From Alphaproteobacteria bacterium (GTDB lineage Bacteria; Pseudomonadota; Alphaproteobacteria; JABAAW01), in NCBI GenBank assembly GCA_014238625.1, contig JABAAS010000079.1, forward strand, positions 245 through 5,259: DNA of 5,015 bases, read 5' to 3'. This document shows positions 1 to 4,958 of the stretch, one piece after another. The translations under genes and the position numbers were made by a program. Within the stretch, counting starts at the first letter, position 1. The number at the start of each line of letters is the position of its first letter. The notes beneath the pieces are model-generated. The model was not told where the DNA came from. It did not search any database and saw only the letters and a list, made by a program, of their open reading frames with translations.

Positions 1-349
1 CGTATGCGATAGTCTCGTTTTGGCGCAAGAAAAATATCGCGCCGAGCGCGTAAGTCTCGACGCACTATGCAGACGCTATGGAATAGACTTGTCTCAACGA
101 AAGCAACATGGGGCGTTGCTGGATGCTCGATTGCTCGCAAAAGTTTATTTAGAGCTAATCGGTGGAAGGCAAAAAAATATAAGCCTCTCTAGTGAAAATC
201 CGCAAGCATATACGCAGCAACATGTCCTTGCGCCGCGAAAACCCGCCGCCGCTCGCGCGCCATTGCAGGTCATAACGCCTAGCTCTCACGAGAACGCAGC
301 GCATGTAGCCTTGCTAAATAAAATCAACAAAAATAAAAAAAATAACTAG
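1..349 (+). CDS. dnaQ: DNA polymerase III epsilon subunit, proofreading 3'-5' exonuclease (C-terminal part, 5' end outside window)
   Basis: Epsilon is the proofreading exonuclease of the replicative polymerase; it removes misincorporated 3' nucleotides. The first complete codon is at position 2 and the frame runs 115 codons to a TAG stop at 347-349. Seen: VCDSLVLAQ, then SLDALCRRYGID, then HGALLDARLLAKVYLELIGG, which is the ExoIII region of the DnaQ fold. The His of HGALLDA (residue 36 of this fragment) and the Asp five residues on are the catalytic His and last metal-binding Asp of the family. Earlier motifs (the DxE motif) lie upstream of the window. After the domain comes a low-complexity linker and a tail reading PRKPAAARAPLQV...ENAAHVALLNKI, similar in pattern to alphaproteobacterial DnaQ tails, ending in an Asn/Lys-rich stretch. 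A TTG at 20 is internal to the gene, not its start. Family assignment is firm. Confidence 0.93.
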   Translation, partial: VCDSLVLAQEKYRAERVSLDALCRRYGIDLSQRKQHGALLDARLLAKVYLELIGGRQKNISLSSENPQAYTQQHVLAPRKPAAARAPLQVITPSSHENAAHVALLNKINKNKKNN

Positions 350-372
350 AAACGATAACTAGCTATAACTTC
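342..372. repeat. Short degenerate direct repeat at the dnaQ stop codon
   Basis: ATAACTAG occurs at 342-349, where it contains the dnaQ TAG stop, and again at 355-362, 13 bp later. A partial third copy (ATAACTTC) is at 365-372. It is short and A/T-rich, so chance is possible. It is listed because similar repeats recur at other gene borders in this window. Confidence 0.4.
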
Positions 373-442
373 ATAGCCAAGAGGGTTCTACTGAGGGCTT
401 AAATGGCGGCTTTAATGAGATTTTGACTCTCGTGCTCTTAGG
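350..442. other. Convergent gap between dnaQ and the DUF502 gene
   Basis: This is a 93-bp spacer between two genes that converge. A 5-bp stem (GCTAT/ATAGC, loop AACTTC) lies at about 362-377, but no GC-rich stem followed by a T-run is visible, so I cannot name an intrinsic terminator here. The nearest good hairpin with a T-rich tail is at 628-653, inside the DUF502 gene. Confidence 0.5.
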
Positions 443-1183
443 TTACCGCTTGGGTTGTCGTTTGGGTTGTATCGATGCTTTCTCTAACACTCGTGCCGAC
501 GGTTGCACTATACCGAATGAAAAAACCATCTTAACCGCGTCCTCGACCTTCATATCGAGATCGATAGTCTCATCTTTCGGAAAAAATAGGATAAAGCCAG
601 AGGTGGGATTAGGGGTTGTCGGGACAAAAATAACTCGCATTTGCGAGTTATTTGTTTTCTGCGATACCTCCGCGATATTATCGGCTGTCAAAAAGCCGAT
701 AGTCCAACAACCCTTGCGCGGATACTGCACTAACACAGCTTTGCGGAACGCAATCTTTTTGTCCGGATCAGGTTGGAATAGCGTTGCAAAAATTTGTTTC
801 GTCGTAGAATAAATCTTTGGCAGTAGAGGCATACGATGCAGGATGCGCTCGATGCGTCCTAAAATCCACGCGCCTATGAGACCGCGCGCAAAAATCCCGA
901 GAATCATCGTCGCTACGAAAAAAATTATAATGCTGACACCAGGAATCTCGCGTACAGGGTCGATGCCGATATGATCTAGTGCAAATTGTGAAACTTGGTT
1001 AGGAACTAGCGGCACTACTCGGGTGTCGATAAAAAGAACAAACCAGCGGACTATCAGAAAAGTAAACAAGAAAGGCATCATTACTATGAGACCAGCAAAA
1101 AAATTGCGCCTCATATACAAGCCAAGGCGCATAGAAGGCTTCGTTGCAACATTAGGTTTCTCTTCGTTCATTTTTACACTCAT
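443..1183 (-). CDS. DUF502 family membrane protein
   Basis: This 246-residue protein of unknown function has the normal length and architecture of the DUF502 family. A short polar N-terminus is followed by MRRNFFAGLIVMMPFLFTFLIVRWFV (first membrane segment, about residues 28-51), a loop, then a second hydrophobic stretch PGVSIIIFFVATMILGIFARGLIGAW (about 81-106). The soluble C-terminal part carries family-typical stretches: MPLLPKIYSTTKQ (118-130), GCWTIGFLT (158-166) and VPTTPNPTSGFILFFPKDE (187-205). It is expected in the inner membrane with both termini probably cytoplasmic, which is inferred. Start: ATG at 1183, with no strong Shine-Dalgarno; an in-frame ATG four codons later is possible. 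It follows the ABC ATPase gene by 26 bp on the same strand, so co-transcription is likely; any functional link is inference. The C-terminus ends in a doubled QPKR made by a 12-bp tandem duplication, and the coding region holds two hairpins. Confidence 0.92.
   Translation of the reverse strand: MSVKMNEEKPNVATKPSMRLGLYMRRNFFAGLIVMMPFLFTFLIVRWFVLFIDTRVVPLVPNQVSQFALDHIGIDPVREIPGVSIIIFFVATMILGIFARGLIGAWILGRIERILHRMPLLPKIYSTTKQIFATLFQPDPDKKIAFRKAVLVQYPRKGCWTIGFLTADNIAEVSQKTNNSQMRVIFVPTTPNPTSGFILFFPKDETIDLDMKVEDAVKMVFSFGIVQPSARVLEKASIQPKRQPKR
447..470. repeat. 12-bp tandem duplication at the DUF502 C-terminus
   Basis: Two adjacent 12-bp units, CGCTTGGGTTGT (447-458) and CGTTTGGGTTGT (459-470), differ at one base. 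Read on the minus strand they give the last eight residues, QPKR QPKR, directly before the stop. The unit is a multiple of three, so the duplication keeps frame. Confidence 0.85.
628..653. repeat. Perfect 26-bp palindrome / hairpin inside the DUF502 gene, possible terminator
   Basis: The arms are AAATAACTCGCA (628-639) and TGCGAGTTATTT (642-653), a perfect match around a TT centre. As RNA this gives an 11-bp stem with a 4-nt loop. On the plus strand the sequence continues GTTTTC and on the minus strand TTGTCCC, so with the T's of the arm each side has a T-rich tail like an intrinsic terminator. On the minus strand it encodes about residues 177-186 (TNNSQMRVIF), a variable loop just before the conserved FVPTTPNPTSGF. 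A plus-strand terminator for dnaQ read-through about 280 nt after its stop is one reading. Coincidence, or an inserted palindromic element, is another. Confidence 0.45.
679..701. repeat. Second hairpin in the DUF502 gene
   Basis: The arms TATCGGCT (679-686) and AGCCGATA (694-701) are exact complements around a 7-nt loop, GTCAAAA. The minus strand encodes T161 to D168 (TIGFLTAD). Most of that stretch is conserved in the family, so protein constraint may explain part of the match. It lies 25 bp from the 628-653 palindrome. Confidence 0.4.
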
Positions 1184-1209
1184 TTTTTTATCAAACTCAA
1201 AAATATAGA

Positions 1210-2163
1210 CTAATGGGCTTTCTTTTGGGTGATTTGCAAAAAAACTTCCTCAAGAGATGGCTCCTTAGTCGTCAAGTCTGCGATGGTGATATGGTTCTCC
1301 TCCATAATCGCAAGAAGTTGACCGATAGGAACTTTTTGCGGATTGTAGCAAATTTCTAGCTCTCGCTCTGTACTCGATACTAGACGAGCGTGTTTCGGTA
1401 GGCGCAAATTGTCTATGAAGCCATTAGGAAACTTGCCTTGAGGTTGGATGATTAAAGATTTCGTAGCCAAACCCTTTACTAGAGTCGAGGTCTTATCGTA
1501 AGCAACAATTTTGCCATGGTCGATGATCGCTATCTTGTCGCACAAAGACTCCGCTTCCTCTAAATAGTGCGTCGTAAGTAAGATAGTCGTTCCACTCGCA
1601 TGCATCTCTTGGACGAATGACCATAGATGCTTGCGTAAAATTAAATCTACCCCCGCAGTAGGCTCATCAAGAACAAGCACCGGCGGACGGTGAACCAATG
1701 CCTTGGCTACCATAAGACGCCGTTTCATGCCGCCAGAAAGCGTGCGCGCGTAAACATGCTTCTTGTCGCCTAACCCTAGCTGCTCCAAAAGGCTGTCGTT
1801 CCAGCGCTCAGACTTCTTCAAGCCATACAATCCCGCTGTAAGCTCTAGCATGGCGTGTGGCGTAAAGTAATTATCCATGTAAATCTCTTGCGGGACGATC
1901 CCGATTGCAGCACTGGCGTTGCGTGGCTCGGTGTCTATGTCGCGATCCCATATCGAAACTCGACCGCTATTCTTCAAAACAAGACCGCCTAAAATGTTGA
2001 TTAAAGTCGATTTGCCAGCTCCGTTCGGACCAAGTAAACCAATAAAAGAGCCTTGCGGAACTCGTAAAGATACATCGTCTAACGCTAGTAGGTTGTCGCC
2101 AGACTTACTCTCGTAGCGTTTGCTCGTATGTTCGATCGAAATCGCTGACTTGACCTTGCGCAT
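1210..2163 (-). CDS. ABC transporter ATP-binding protein, YadG-like
   Basis: This 317-residue nucleotide-binding subunit of an ABC exporter hydrolyses ATP at the cytoplasmic face of a membrane permease. Seen in order: Walker A GPNGAGKST (45-53), Q-loop IVPQE (89-93), signature LSGGMKRR (142-149), Walker B VLVLDEPTAGVD (162-173) and H-loop TTHYLEEAE (197-205). The C-terminal domain ends in EPSLEEVFLQIT, typical of ABC-2/DrrA/YadG-type exporters. All catalytic motifs are intact. I chose the ATG at 2163 because MRKVKSAISIEHTSKRY begins just before the first strand of the domain and AATAGG lies about 9 nt upstream; an in-frame GTG at 2214 would add 17 residues with no match to the family. The stop is TAG. 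No permease gene is in the window, so the partner must be encoded elsewhere. Substrate unknown. The DUF502 gene follows after 26 bp. Confidence 0.93.
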   Translation of the reverse strand: MRKVKSAISIEHTSKRYESKSGDNLLALDDVSLRVPQGSFIGLLGPNGAGKSTLINILGGLVLKNSGRVSIWDRDIDTEPRNASAAIGIVPQEIYMDNYFTPHAMLELTAGLYGLKKSERWNDSLLEQLGLGDKKHVYARTLSGGMKRRLMVAKALVHRPPVLVLDEPTAGVDLILRKHLWSFVQEMHASGTTILLTTHYLEEAESLCDKIAIIDHGKIVAYDKTSTLVKGLATKSLIIQPQGKFPNGFIDNLRLPKHARLVSSTERELEICYNPQKVPIGQLLAIMEENHITIADLTTKEPSLEEVFLQITQKKAH

Positions 2164-2193
2164 ATAGTGAAACCTATTAGGTGAATAATTACT

Positions 2194-2217
2194 CAAGTGC
2201 AATGCTTTGCGCACTTG
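2194..2217. promoter_or_regulatory. Inverted repeat upstream of the ABC ATPase gene
   Basis: CAAGTGC (2194-2200) and GCACTTG (2211-2217) are perfect 7-bp arms around a 10-nt spacer, 31-54 nt upstream of the chosen ABC start on the minus strand. The right arm also sits in a second palindrome, GCGCACTTGCGC (2209-2220). It could be an operator or an mRNA leader hairpin; no known regulator motif was recognised. Confidence 0.35.
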
Positions 2218-2243
2218 CGCTTATTATCCCTAATAGTGCACAT

Positions 2244-2329
2244 TACAAGGGTACTTACGCAATAATTTACGAAAATATTTACAAAAATATCTACGCAAAA
2301 AATCTACGCAAAGAGTCTACGCAGGGATA
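2244..2329. repeat. Seven-unit degenerate tandem array, 12/13-bp period
   Basis: The trinucleotide TAC recurs at 2244, 2256, 2268, 2280, 2292, 2305 and 2318, giving spacings of 12, 12, 12, 12, 13 and 13. The consensus is about TACGCAAAAATT. The best-matched neighbours are TACGAAAATATT/TACAAAAATATC and TACGCAAAAAATC/TACGCAAAGAGTC. The array fills the middle of the divergent promoter region. The first and last units are the most diverged. Confidence 0.75.
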
Positions 2330-2345
2330 AAGCATAGTAGATAAA

Positions 2346-2357
2346 TAGAGGATAGAG
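2346..2357 (+). promoter_or_regulatory. Shine-Dalgarno-like stretch upstream of the zinc-finger gene, without a standard start at normal distance
   Basis: TAGAGGATAGAG is the best ribosome-binding-like purine run before the zinc-finger gene, but the first usual start codon in frame (GTG, 2387) is about 30 nt further on. The reading frame is already open from 2345. The only start-like in-frame codon at suitable distance is ATA at 2366, a very rare start. Either the GTG is used with a weak site, or the protein begins earlier. Confidence 0.3.
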
Positions 2358-2386
2358 CAAAATCAATAACGACACGAGCAGAACAA

Positions 2387-2560
2387 GTGACAAAAGAAAC
2401 AAAAGACGACCAAGTAGAAAAAACACGAGAAAAGCTCGTACGTTGCAACGGCGGAGCAAAAGGTAGCGGGCACCCAGCCGTATATCTCTCCATCAACGAA
2501 AAAGGTTTCGTCGTATGTCCCTATTGCTCGCAGCTTTTCAAGCTAGATGCTAAAGACTAA
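2387..2560 (+). CDS. CHCC-type zinc-finger protein (NDUFS6-like)
   Basis: This small protein, 57 residues from the GTG at 2387 to TAA at 2558-2560, has a charged N-terminus (MTKETKDDQVEKTREK) followed by a compact zinc-binding module. The ligands are Cys20, His29, Cys44 and Cys47, with spacing C-x8-H-x14-C-x2-C. The surrounding sequence (RCNGGAKGSGHPAVYLSI, then GFVVCPYCSQLFKLD) matches the zf-CHCC family. The mitochondrial member, NDUFS6, is an accessory subunit of respiratory complex I, and the alphaproteobacterium Paracoccus denitrificans has a homologue in its complex I. A role in complex I assembly or stability is therefore inferred; no nuo gene is in view. The start is uncertain: no ATG is available in frame after the stop at 2342-2344, and the GTG lacks a good Shine-Dalgarno. 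The domain itself is unambiguous. Confidence 0.88.
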   Translation: MTKETKDDQVEKTREKLVRCNGGAKGSGHPAVYLSINEKGFVVCPYCSQLFKLDAKD

Positions 2561-2562
2561 TC

Positions 2563-2602
2563 GCAAAATTAATGGGCGCAAAATAAATGAGTGCAAAAAA
2601 TG
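2563..2602. repeat. 15-bp period degenerate repeat after the zinc-finger gene
   Basis: GCAAAA recurs at 2563, 2578 and 2593, exactly 15 bp apart, each followed by A/T and then ATG plus a G-rich end (GCAAAATTAATGGGC, GCAAAATAAATGAGT, and a shortened third copy). It begins 3 bp after the zinc-finger stop. The rest of the 108-bp spacer up to 2668 shows no terminator or gene that I can support. Confidence 0.6.
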
Positions 2603-2668
2603 GCGGAAGCAAGGCACTCGCGCAACGCTCAATTTGACGCCTGACCGCGTCTAAATAGAAAAAGAAAA

Positions 2669-3436
2669 ATGCAGAAAACAACAAGATCGTTCGCAAGCCT
2701 AAATGCTATATGCTGCAAGCCTTCCTCTGTAATAGTAGGTAGCTCGAAAGACTCTGAGCAAAAGACTGAAATAAGCGAAGTACCAAGCGAAGTGCCAAGT
2801 GAAGTATTAGTCCTCTTTCATGGCTACGGGGCAAGTCCGCAAGACTTACTACCCCTCGCACAACCGCTCGCTCAATTTTTACCAACCGCCAGCCAAGTCT
2901 TCCTCGAGGCTCCAGAGCCATATCCAGATGCCTCCATTCTCGGCGCTCGTGCCTGGTTCCCCCTGCAAGAGCTCTCCATACTGGAAATAACAAAAGGCTT
3001 GCAAGCAATCGAAAAAAACATAACAGAAGCTATAAAAGCCATCAGCAACGCATACCAAATGCCATTCTCACGAATCGCATTGCTCGGCTTTAGCCAAGGA
3101 GGTATGGTCGCACTGCAGGCGACTCTCTCTGCAAGCTACAATAAAGTTCTGCCTAGTTTCTTGGCAAGCGTAGGAATCGCTACTCGAGCAGTCGAAACAA
3201 AGCTCGAAGAAGAAACAAATACTATAGATGATACAAAAACGCCGATTTTGATGATACACGGAGACGCGGACGAAGTGGTTCCTCTACAGCAAGGGTGGAA
3301 CACAGCAAAAATGCTGCGCGCGCAAGGATATCCTCTCAAATGGCACGAGCGCAAAGGGATGGGACACGAAATCGACCAAGAAACTCTACAGATAGCCGGT
3401 GAGTTTCTCGCACAACATGCAAAAATAAAAAAATAA
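2669..3436 (+). CDS. Phospholipase/carboxylesterase family alpha/beta-hydrolase
   Basis: This 255-residue serine hydrolase is related to the bacterial carboxylesterases and acyl-protein thioesterases (Abhydrolase_2). Seen: LVLFHGYGASPQDLLPLA (47-64), the oxyanion-side loop; ALLGFSQGGMVALQ (137-150), the nucleophile elbow with Ser142; ILMIHGDADEVVP (193-205) with the acid Asp201; and GMGHEID (230-236) with His233. The triad is complete, so it is probably active on a small ester or thioester; the substrate cannot be read from sequence. The N-terminal 46 residues before the first strand are polar, low in complexity and longer than usual for the family, and contain a 12-bp tandem repeat (SEVP units, 36-46). 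The pair CC at 15-16 is not in a convincing lipobox or signal peptide, so a cytoplasmic location is inferred. ATG 2669 is the first start after the in-frame stop at 2642-2644, with only an A-rich leader. The stop overlaps the rph start. Confidence 0.9.
   Translation: MQKTTRSFASLNAICCKPSSVIVGSSKDSEQKTEISEVPSEVPSEVLVLFHGYGASPQDLLPLAQPLAQFLPTASQVFLEAPEPYPDASILGARAWFPLQELSILEITKGLQAIEKNITEAIKAISNAYQMPFSRIALLGFSQGGMVALQATLSASYNKVLPSFLASVGIATRAVETKLEEETNTIDDTKTPILMIHGDADEVVPLQQGWNTAKMLRAQGYPLKWHERKGMGHEIDQETLQIAGEFLAQHAKIKK
2773..2806. repeat. 12-bp in-frame tandem repeat in the esterase N-terminus
   Basis: AAGCGAAGTACC (2773-2784), AAGCGAAGTGCC (2785-2796) and a partial AAGTGAAGTA (2797-2806) make nearly three copies, with one or two changes. 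They encode SEVP-SEVP-SEV (residues 36-46), immediately before the first core strand of the hydrolase. The unit preserves the reading frame. Confidence 0.85.
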
Positions 3437-4185
3437 TGCAAAAAGAAAGCGCAAGGAGCTCAACTTCGAGTACAACGGCTAGAGAGGCAGGCGATACGAG
3501 GGTGCTATCCTTTACTCCCGATGTAGCTCTGCATGCAGAAGGCTCTTGCCTAGCCTGCTTTGGGCGAACTCGAGTCTTATGCAGTGCTAGCGTCGAGGAC
3601 GGAACGCCAGCCTTCCTGCGAGAGCTCGACGAAGGATGGATCACAGCAGAATACGCTATGCTACCGCGTGCAACAAGCGCACGCAGTAATCGCGCACGGA
3701 TGCTCGCCTCGGGACGAACGCTCGAAATACAACGCTTGATCGGACGTTCGCTACGGGCGGTCGTCGATCGTAGCCTCTTCGCCAAACAGCAAATTAAAAT
3801 AGATTGCGATGTCCTAGACGCAGATGGCGGAACGCGAACAGCAGCACTCAGCGGCGCCTGTGTCGCCTTGGCTATAACATTTCGACGATTGCTAAAGGCG
3901 GGAGTTATCGACAGAGACCCTCTGCTGAAAATAGTCGCCGGCGTATCATGCGTTATGCGCAACGGTAAAATGCAGATAGATCCAACATACCGACAAGACT
4001 CGCAAGCAGACACAGATGCAAACTTCGCAATTACCGAAGAAGGAGAGCTGGTCGAAGTGCAACTAACCGCAGAGCGTAAGCCGATTACTGAAAAAAATTT
4101 ACAAGATATGCTCGCCCTCGCAAAAGCCGCAAGTGTGAGAATAACTCACCTGCAACGCGAGGCGGTCGAGCGTGCGCAAGAATAA
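3436..4185 (+). CDS. rph: Ribonuclease PH
   Basis: RNase PH is a phosphate-dependent 3'-5' exoribonuclease that trims tRNA 3' ends and other RNAs, releasing nucleoside diphosphates, as a cytoplasmic hexamer. The 249-residue product shows HAEGSCLACFGRTRVLCSASVE (33-54), GWITAEYAMLPRAT (67-80), SGRTLEIQRLIGRSLRAVVD (92-111), CDVLDADGGTRTAALSG (124-140), QDSQADTDANF (187-197) and LVEVQLTAER (205-214). Phosphate-binding Arg94, Thr133 and Arg134, and the acidic Asp188 and Asp194, line up with R86, T125, R126, D180 and D186 of Bacillus RNase PH at a constant offset of eight, so the active site is intact. The N-terminus is odd: the usual DGRxxDELRP is replaced by a Ser/Thr-rich stretch and AREAGDTRV, keeping only the arginines (16 and 22). 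The ATG overlaps the esterase TAA by one base (TAATG), suggesting translational coupling. RdgB follows after 34 bp. Confidence 0.95.
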   Translation: MQKESARSSTSSTTAREAGDTRVLSFTPDVALHAEGSCLACFGRTRVLCSASVEDGTPAFLRELDEGWITAEYAMLPRATSARSNRARMLASGRTLEIQRLIGRSLRAVVDRSLFAKQQIKIDCDVLDADGGTRTAALSGACVALAITFRRLLKAGVIDRDPLLKIVAGVSCVMRNGKMQIDPTYRQDSQADTDANFAITEEGELVEVQLTAERKPITEKNLQDMLALAKAASVRITHLQREAVERAQE

Positions 4186-4213
4186 AGTAAAAATAAAGTA
4201 AGAATAAAGTAAA
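4181..4213. repeat. 11-bp tandem repeat across the rph stop and the rdgB leader
   Basis: Three nearly identical 11-bp units, AATAAAGTAAA (4181), AATAAAGTAAG (4192) and AATAAAGTAAA (4203), differ at one base and run on into ATAAAA before the rdgB ATG. The first unit contains the rph TAA stop (4183-4185). They fill most of the spacer, leaving rdgB with an A-rich leader and no clear Shine-Dalgarno site. Confidence 0.85.
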
Positions 4214-4219
4214 ATAAAA

Positions 4220-4858
4220 ATGTCTATGAAAGGGTGGTTTTTTGCAACAGGTGGAGAATCGCGCATCGTGCTGGCAACGACAAACAAAGGTAAGCTAAAA
4301 GAAATAGCCCTCTTGCTGCGCGAACATATATCAGACTTGCGACCATTGAGCGAGTTCAGTAACGCGGAAATAGACGAGGTGGGCGCAAGCTATCGTGAAA
4401 ACGCCCTAATTAAAGCGCGCGCCGCATTCAAGTTGAGCGGTTGGGCAAGTCTCGCAGATGACTCGGGATTCGAGGTAGCAGCACTCGGCGGTCAGCCAGG
4501 GTTGAACTCTGCTCGATGGGCTGAAAAAGAAGATGGAAAAAGAGATTTCTCCTACGCTATTGCGCGCATAGAAAAAAAACTTGAGGAAAAAGCGGTGAGC
4601 GAATCGGAGGCAAAGTTCGTATGCGCGCTCGCTCTAGTGCGATGCGATGGCGAAGAATGTGTCGTGCAAGCAGAGGTGGCAGGGAGTGTCGTATTTCCTC
4701 CGCGCGGTGATAACGGATTCGGCTATGATCCAATTTTCGTAGCTAGCTCCGAAAAAATTACCTTTGCCGAAATGCCCGCAAGAGCAAAAGAGCTAATCAG
4801 CCATCGTGCTAAAGCCTTTAAAATGCTATGTAGCAAATGCTTCACACCGCAAGCATAA
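4220..4858 (+). CDS. rdgB: RdgB/HAM1 non-canonical purine NTP pyrophosphatase
   Basis: This enzyme hydrolyses dITP, XTP and related deaminated purine nucleoside triphosphates to monophosphates and pyrophosphate, keeping them out of DNA and RNA. The 212-residue product carries the family motifs: IVLATTNKGKLKEI (16-29, substrate and phosphate binding), YRENALIKARAAF (58-70), SLADDSGFEVAALGGQPGLNSARW (77-100, with Asp80/Asp81 the catalytic and metal-binding acids), PRGDNGFGYDPIF (161-173) and ELISHRAKAF (191-200, SHR base-recognition motif). Length is normal. The ATG at 4220 gives a 14-residue leader before the first strand, slightly long; an in-frame ATG at 4226 is also possible. No good Shine-Dalgarno precedes either. 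The rph-rdgB order is common in Alphaproteobacteria and joins RNA processing with nucleotide-pool cleaning in one transcript. Confidence 0.95.
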   Translation: MSMKGWFFATGGESRIVLATTNKGKLKEIALLLREHISDLRPLSEFSNAEIDEVGASYRENALIKARAAFKLSGWASLADDSGFEVAALGGQPGLNSARWAEKEDGKRDFSYAIARIEKKLEEKAVSESEAKFVCALALVRCDGEECVVQAEVAGSVVFPPRGDNGFGYDPIFVASSEKITFAEMPARAKELISHRAKAFKMLCSKCFTPQA

Positions 4859-4958
4859 AAAACTCCTCTGAAAAAGCAGTCTATAAAAGAAAGAAAAACA
4901 GATTAGCAAAAAGGCAGGCAATGCTTGAGGCAATACAAGAGGGGCTATCGGAGGAGTT
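4859..4958. other. Spacer downstream of rdgB
   Basis: This 100-bp A-rich spacer has no recognisable intrinsic terminator. AACTCCTC (4861-4868) is the exact reverse complement of GAGGAGTT (4951-4958), which overlaps the ribosome-binding-like site before the next start. Long-range pairing over an 82-nt loop could hide that site, but eight bases can match by chance. The right half belongs to the 12-bp array. Confidence 0.4.

Larger units (their letters stand above)
2164..2386. promoter_or_regulatory. Divergent intergenic region between the ABC ATPase and zinc-finger genes
   Basis: The promoters for both directions must lie in this 223-bp AT-rich stretch, unless the plus-strand genes have their own further down. 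Seen: a near-palindrome TGAATAATTACTCA (2182-2195, six of seven pairs match) and a 7-bp inverted repeat (2194-2217), both in the ABC leader; a 12/13-bp tandem array (2244-2329); and a purine-rich Shine-Dalgarno-like stretch (2346-2357). On the minus strand TTGTAA (2249-2244) followed by GGATAATAA is a possible but badly spaced promoter. I cannot name a sigma factor or regulator. Confidence 0.55.

Noticed and set aside
423..812. Plus-strand reading frame of 129 codons
   Set aside because: It lies antisense within the well supported DUF502 gene and its translation resembles no family.
2164..2214. GTG at 2214 as the start of the ABC ATPase
   Set aside because: It adds 17 residues without family similarity and would run through the inverted repeat; ATG 2163 has better context.
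2244..2329. CRISPR array or iterons of a replication origin
   Set aside because: There are no spacers between units, the unit is far too short for CRISPR, and no rep or cas gene is near.
2587..2644. Tiny reading frames starting at ATG 2587 (16 codons) and ATG 2600 (14 codons)
   Set aside because: Both ATGs fall within the 15-bp repeat, neither has a good ribosome-binding site, and neither product is recognisable; a leader-peptide role cannot be supported.
2706..3441. Minus-strand frames opposite the esterase
   Set aside because: These three frames (2706-3008, 3068-3259, 3136-3441) overlap the esterase with its complete catalytic triad and show no domain.
3336..4013. Minus-strand reading frame of 225 codons
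   Set aside because: It is a long shadow of rph, which is unambiguous on the plus strand; the Ser/Arg-rich translation is typical of antisense frames.
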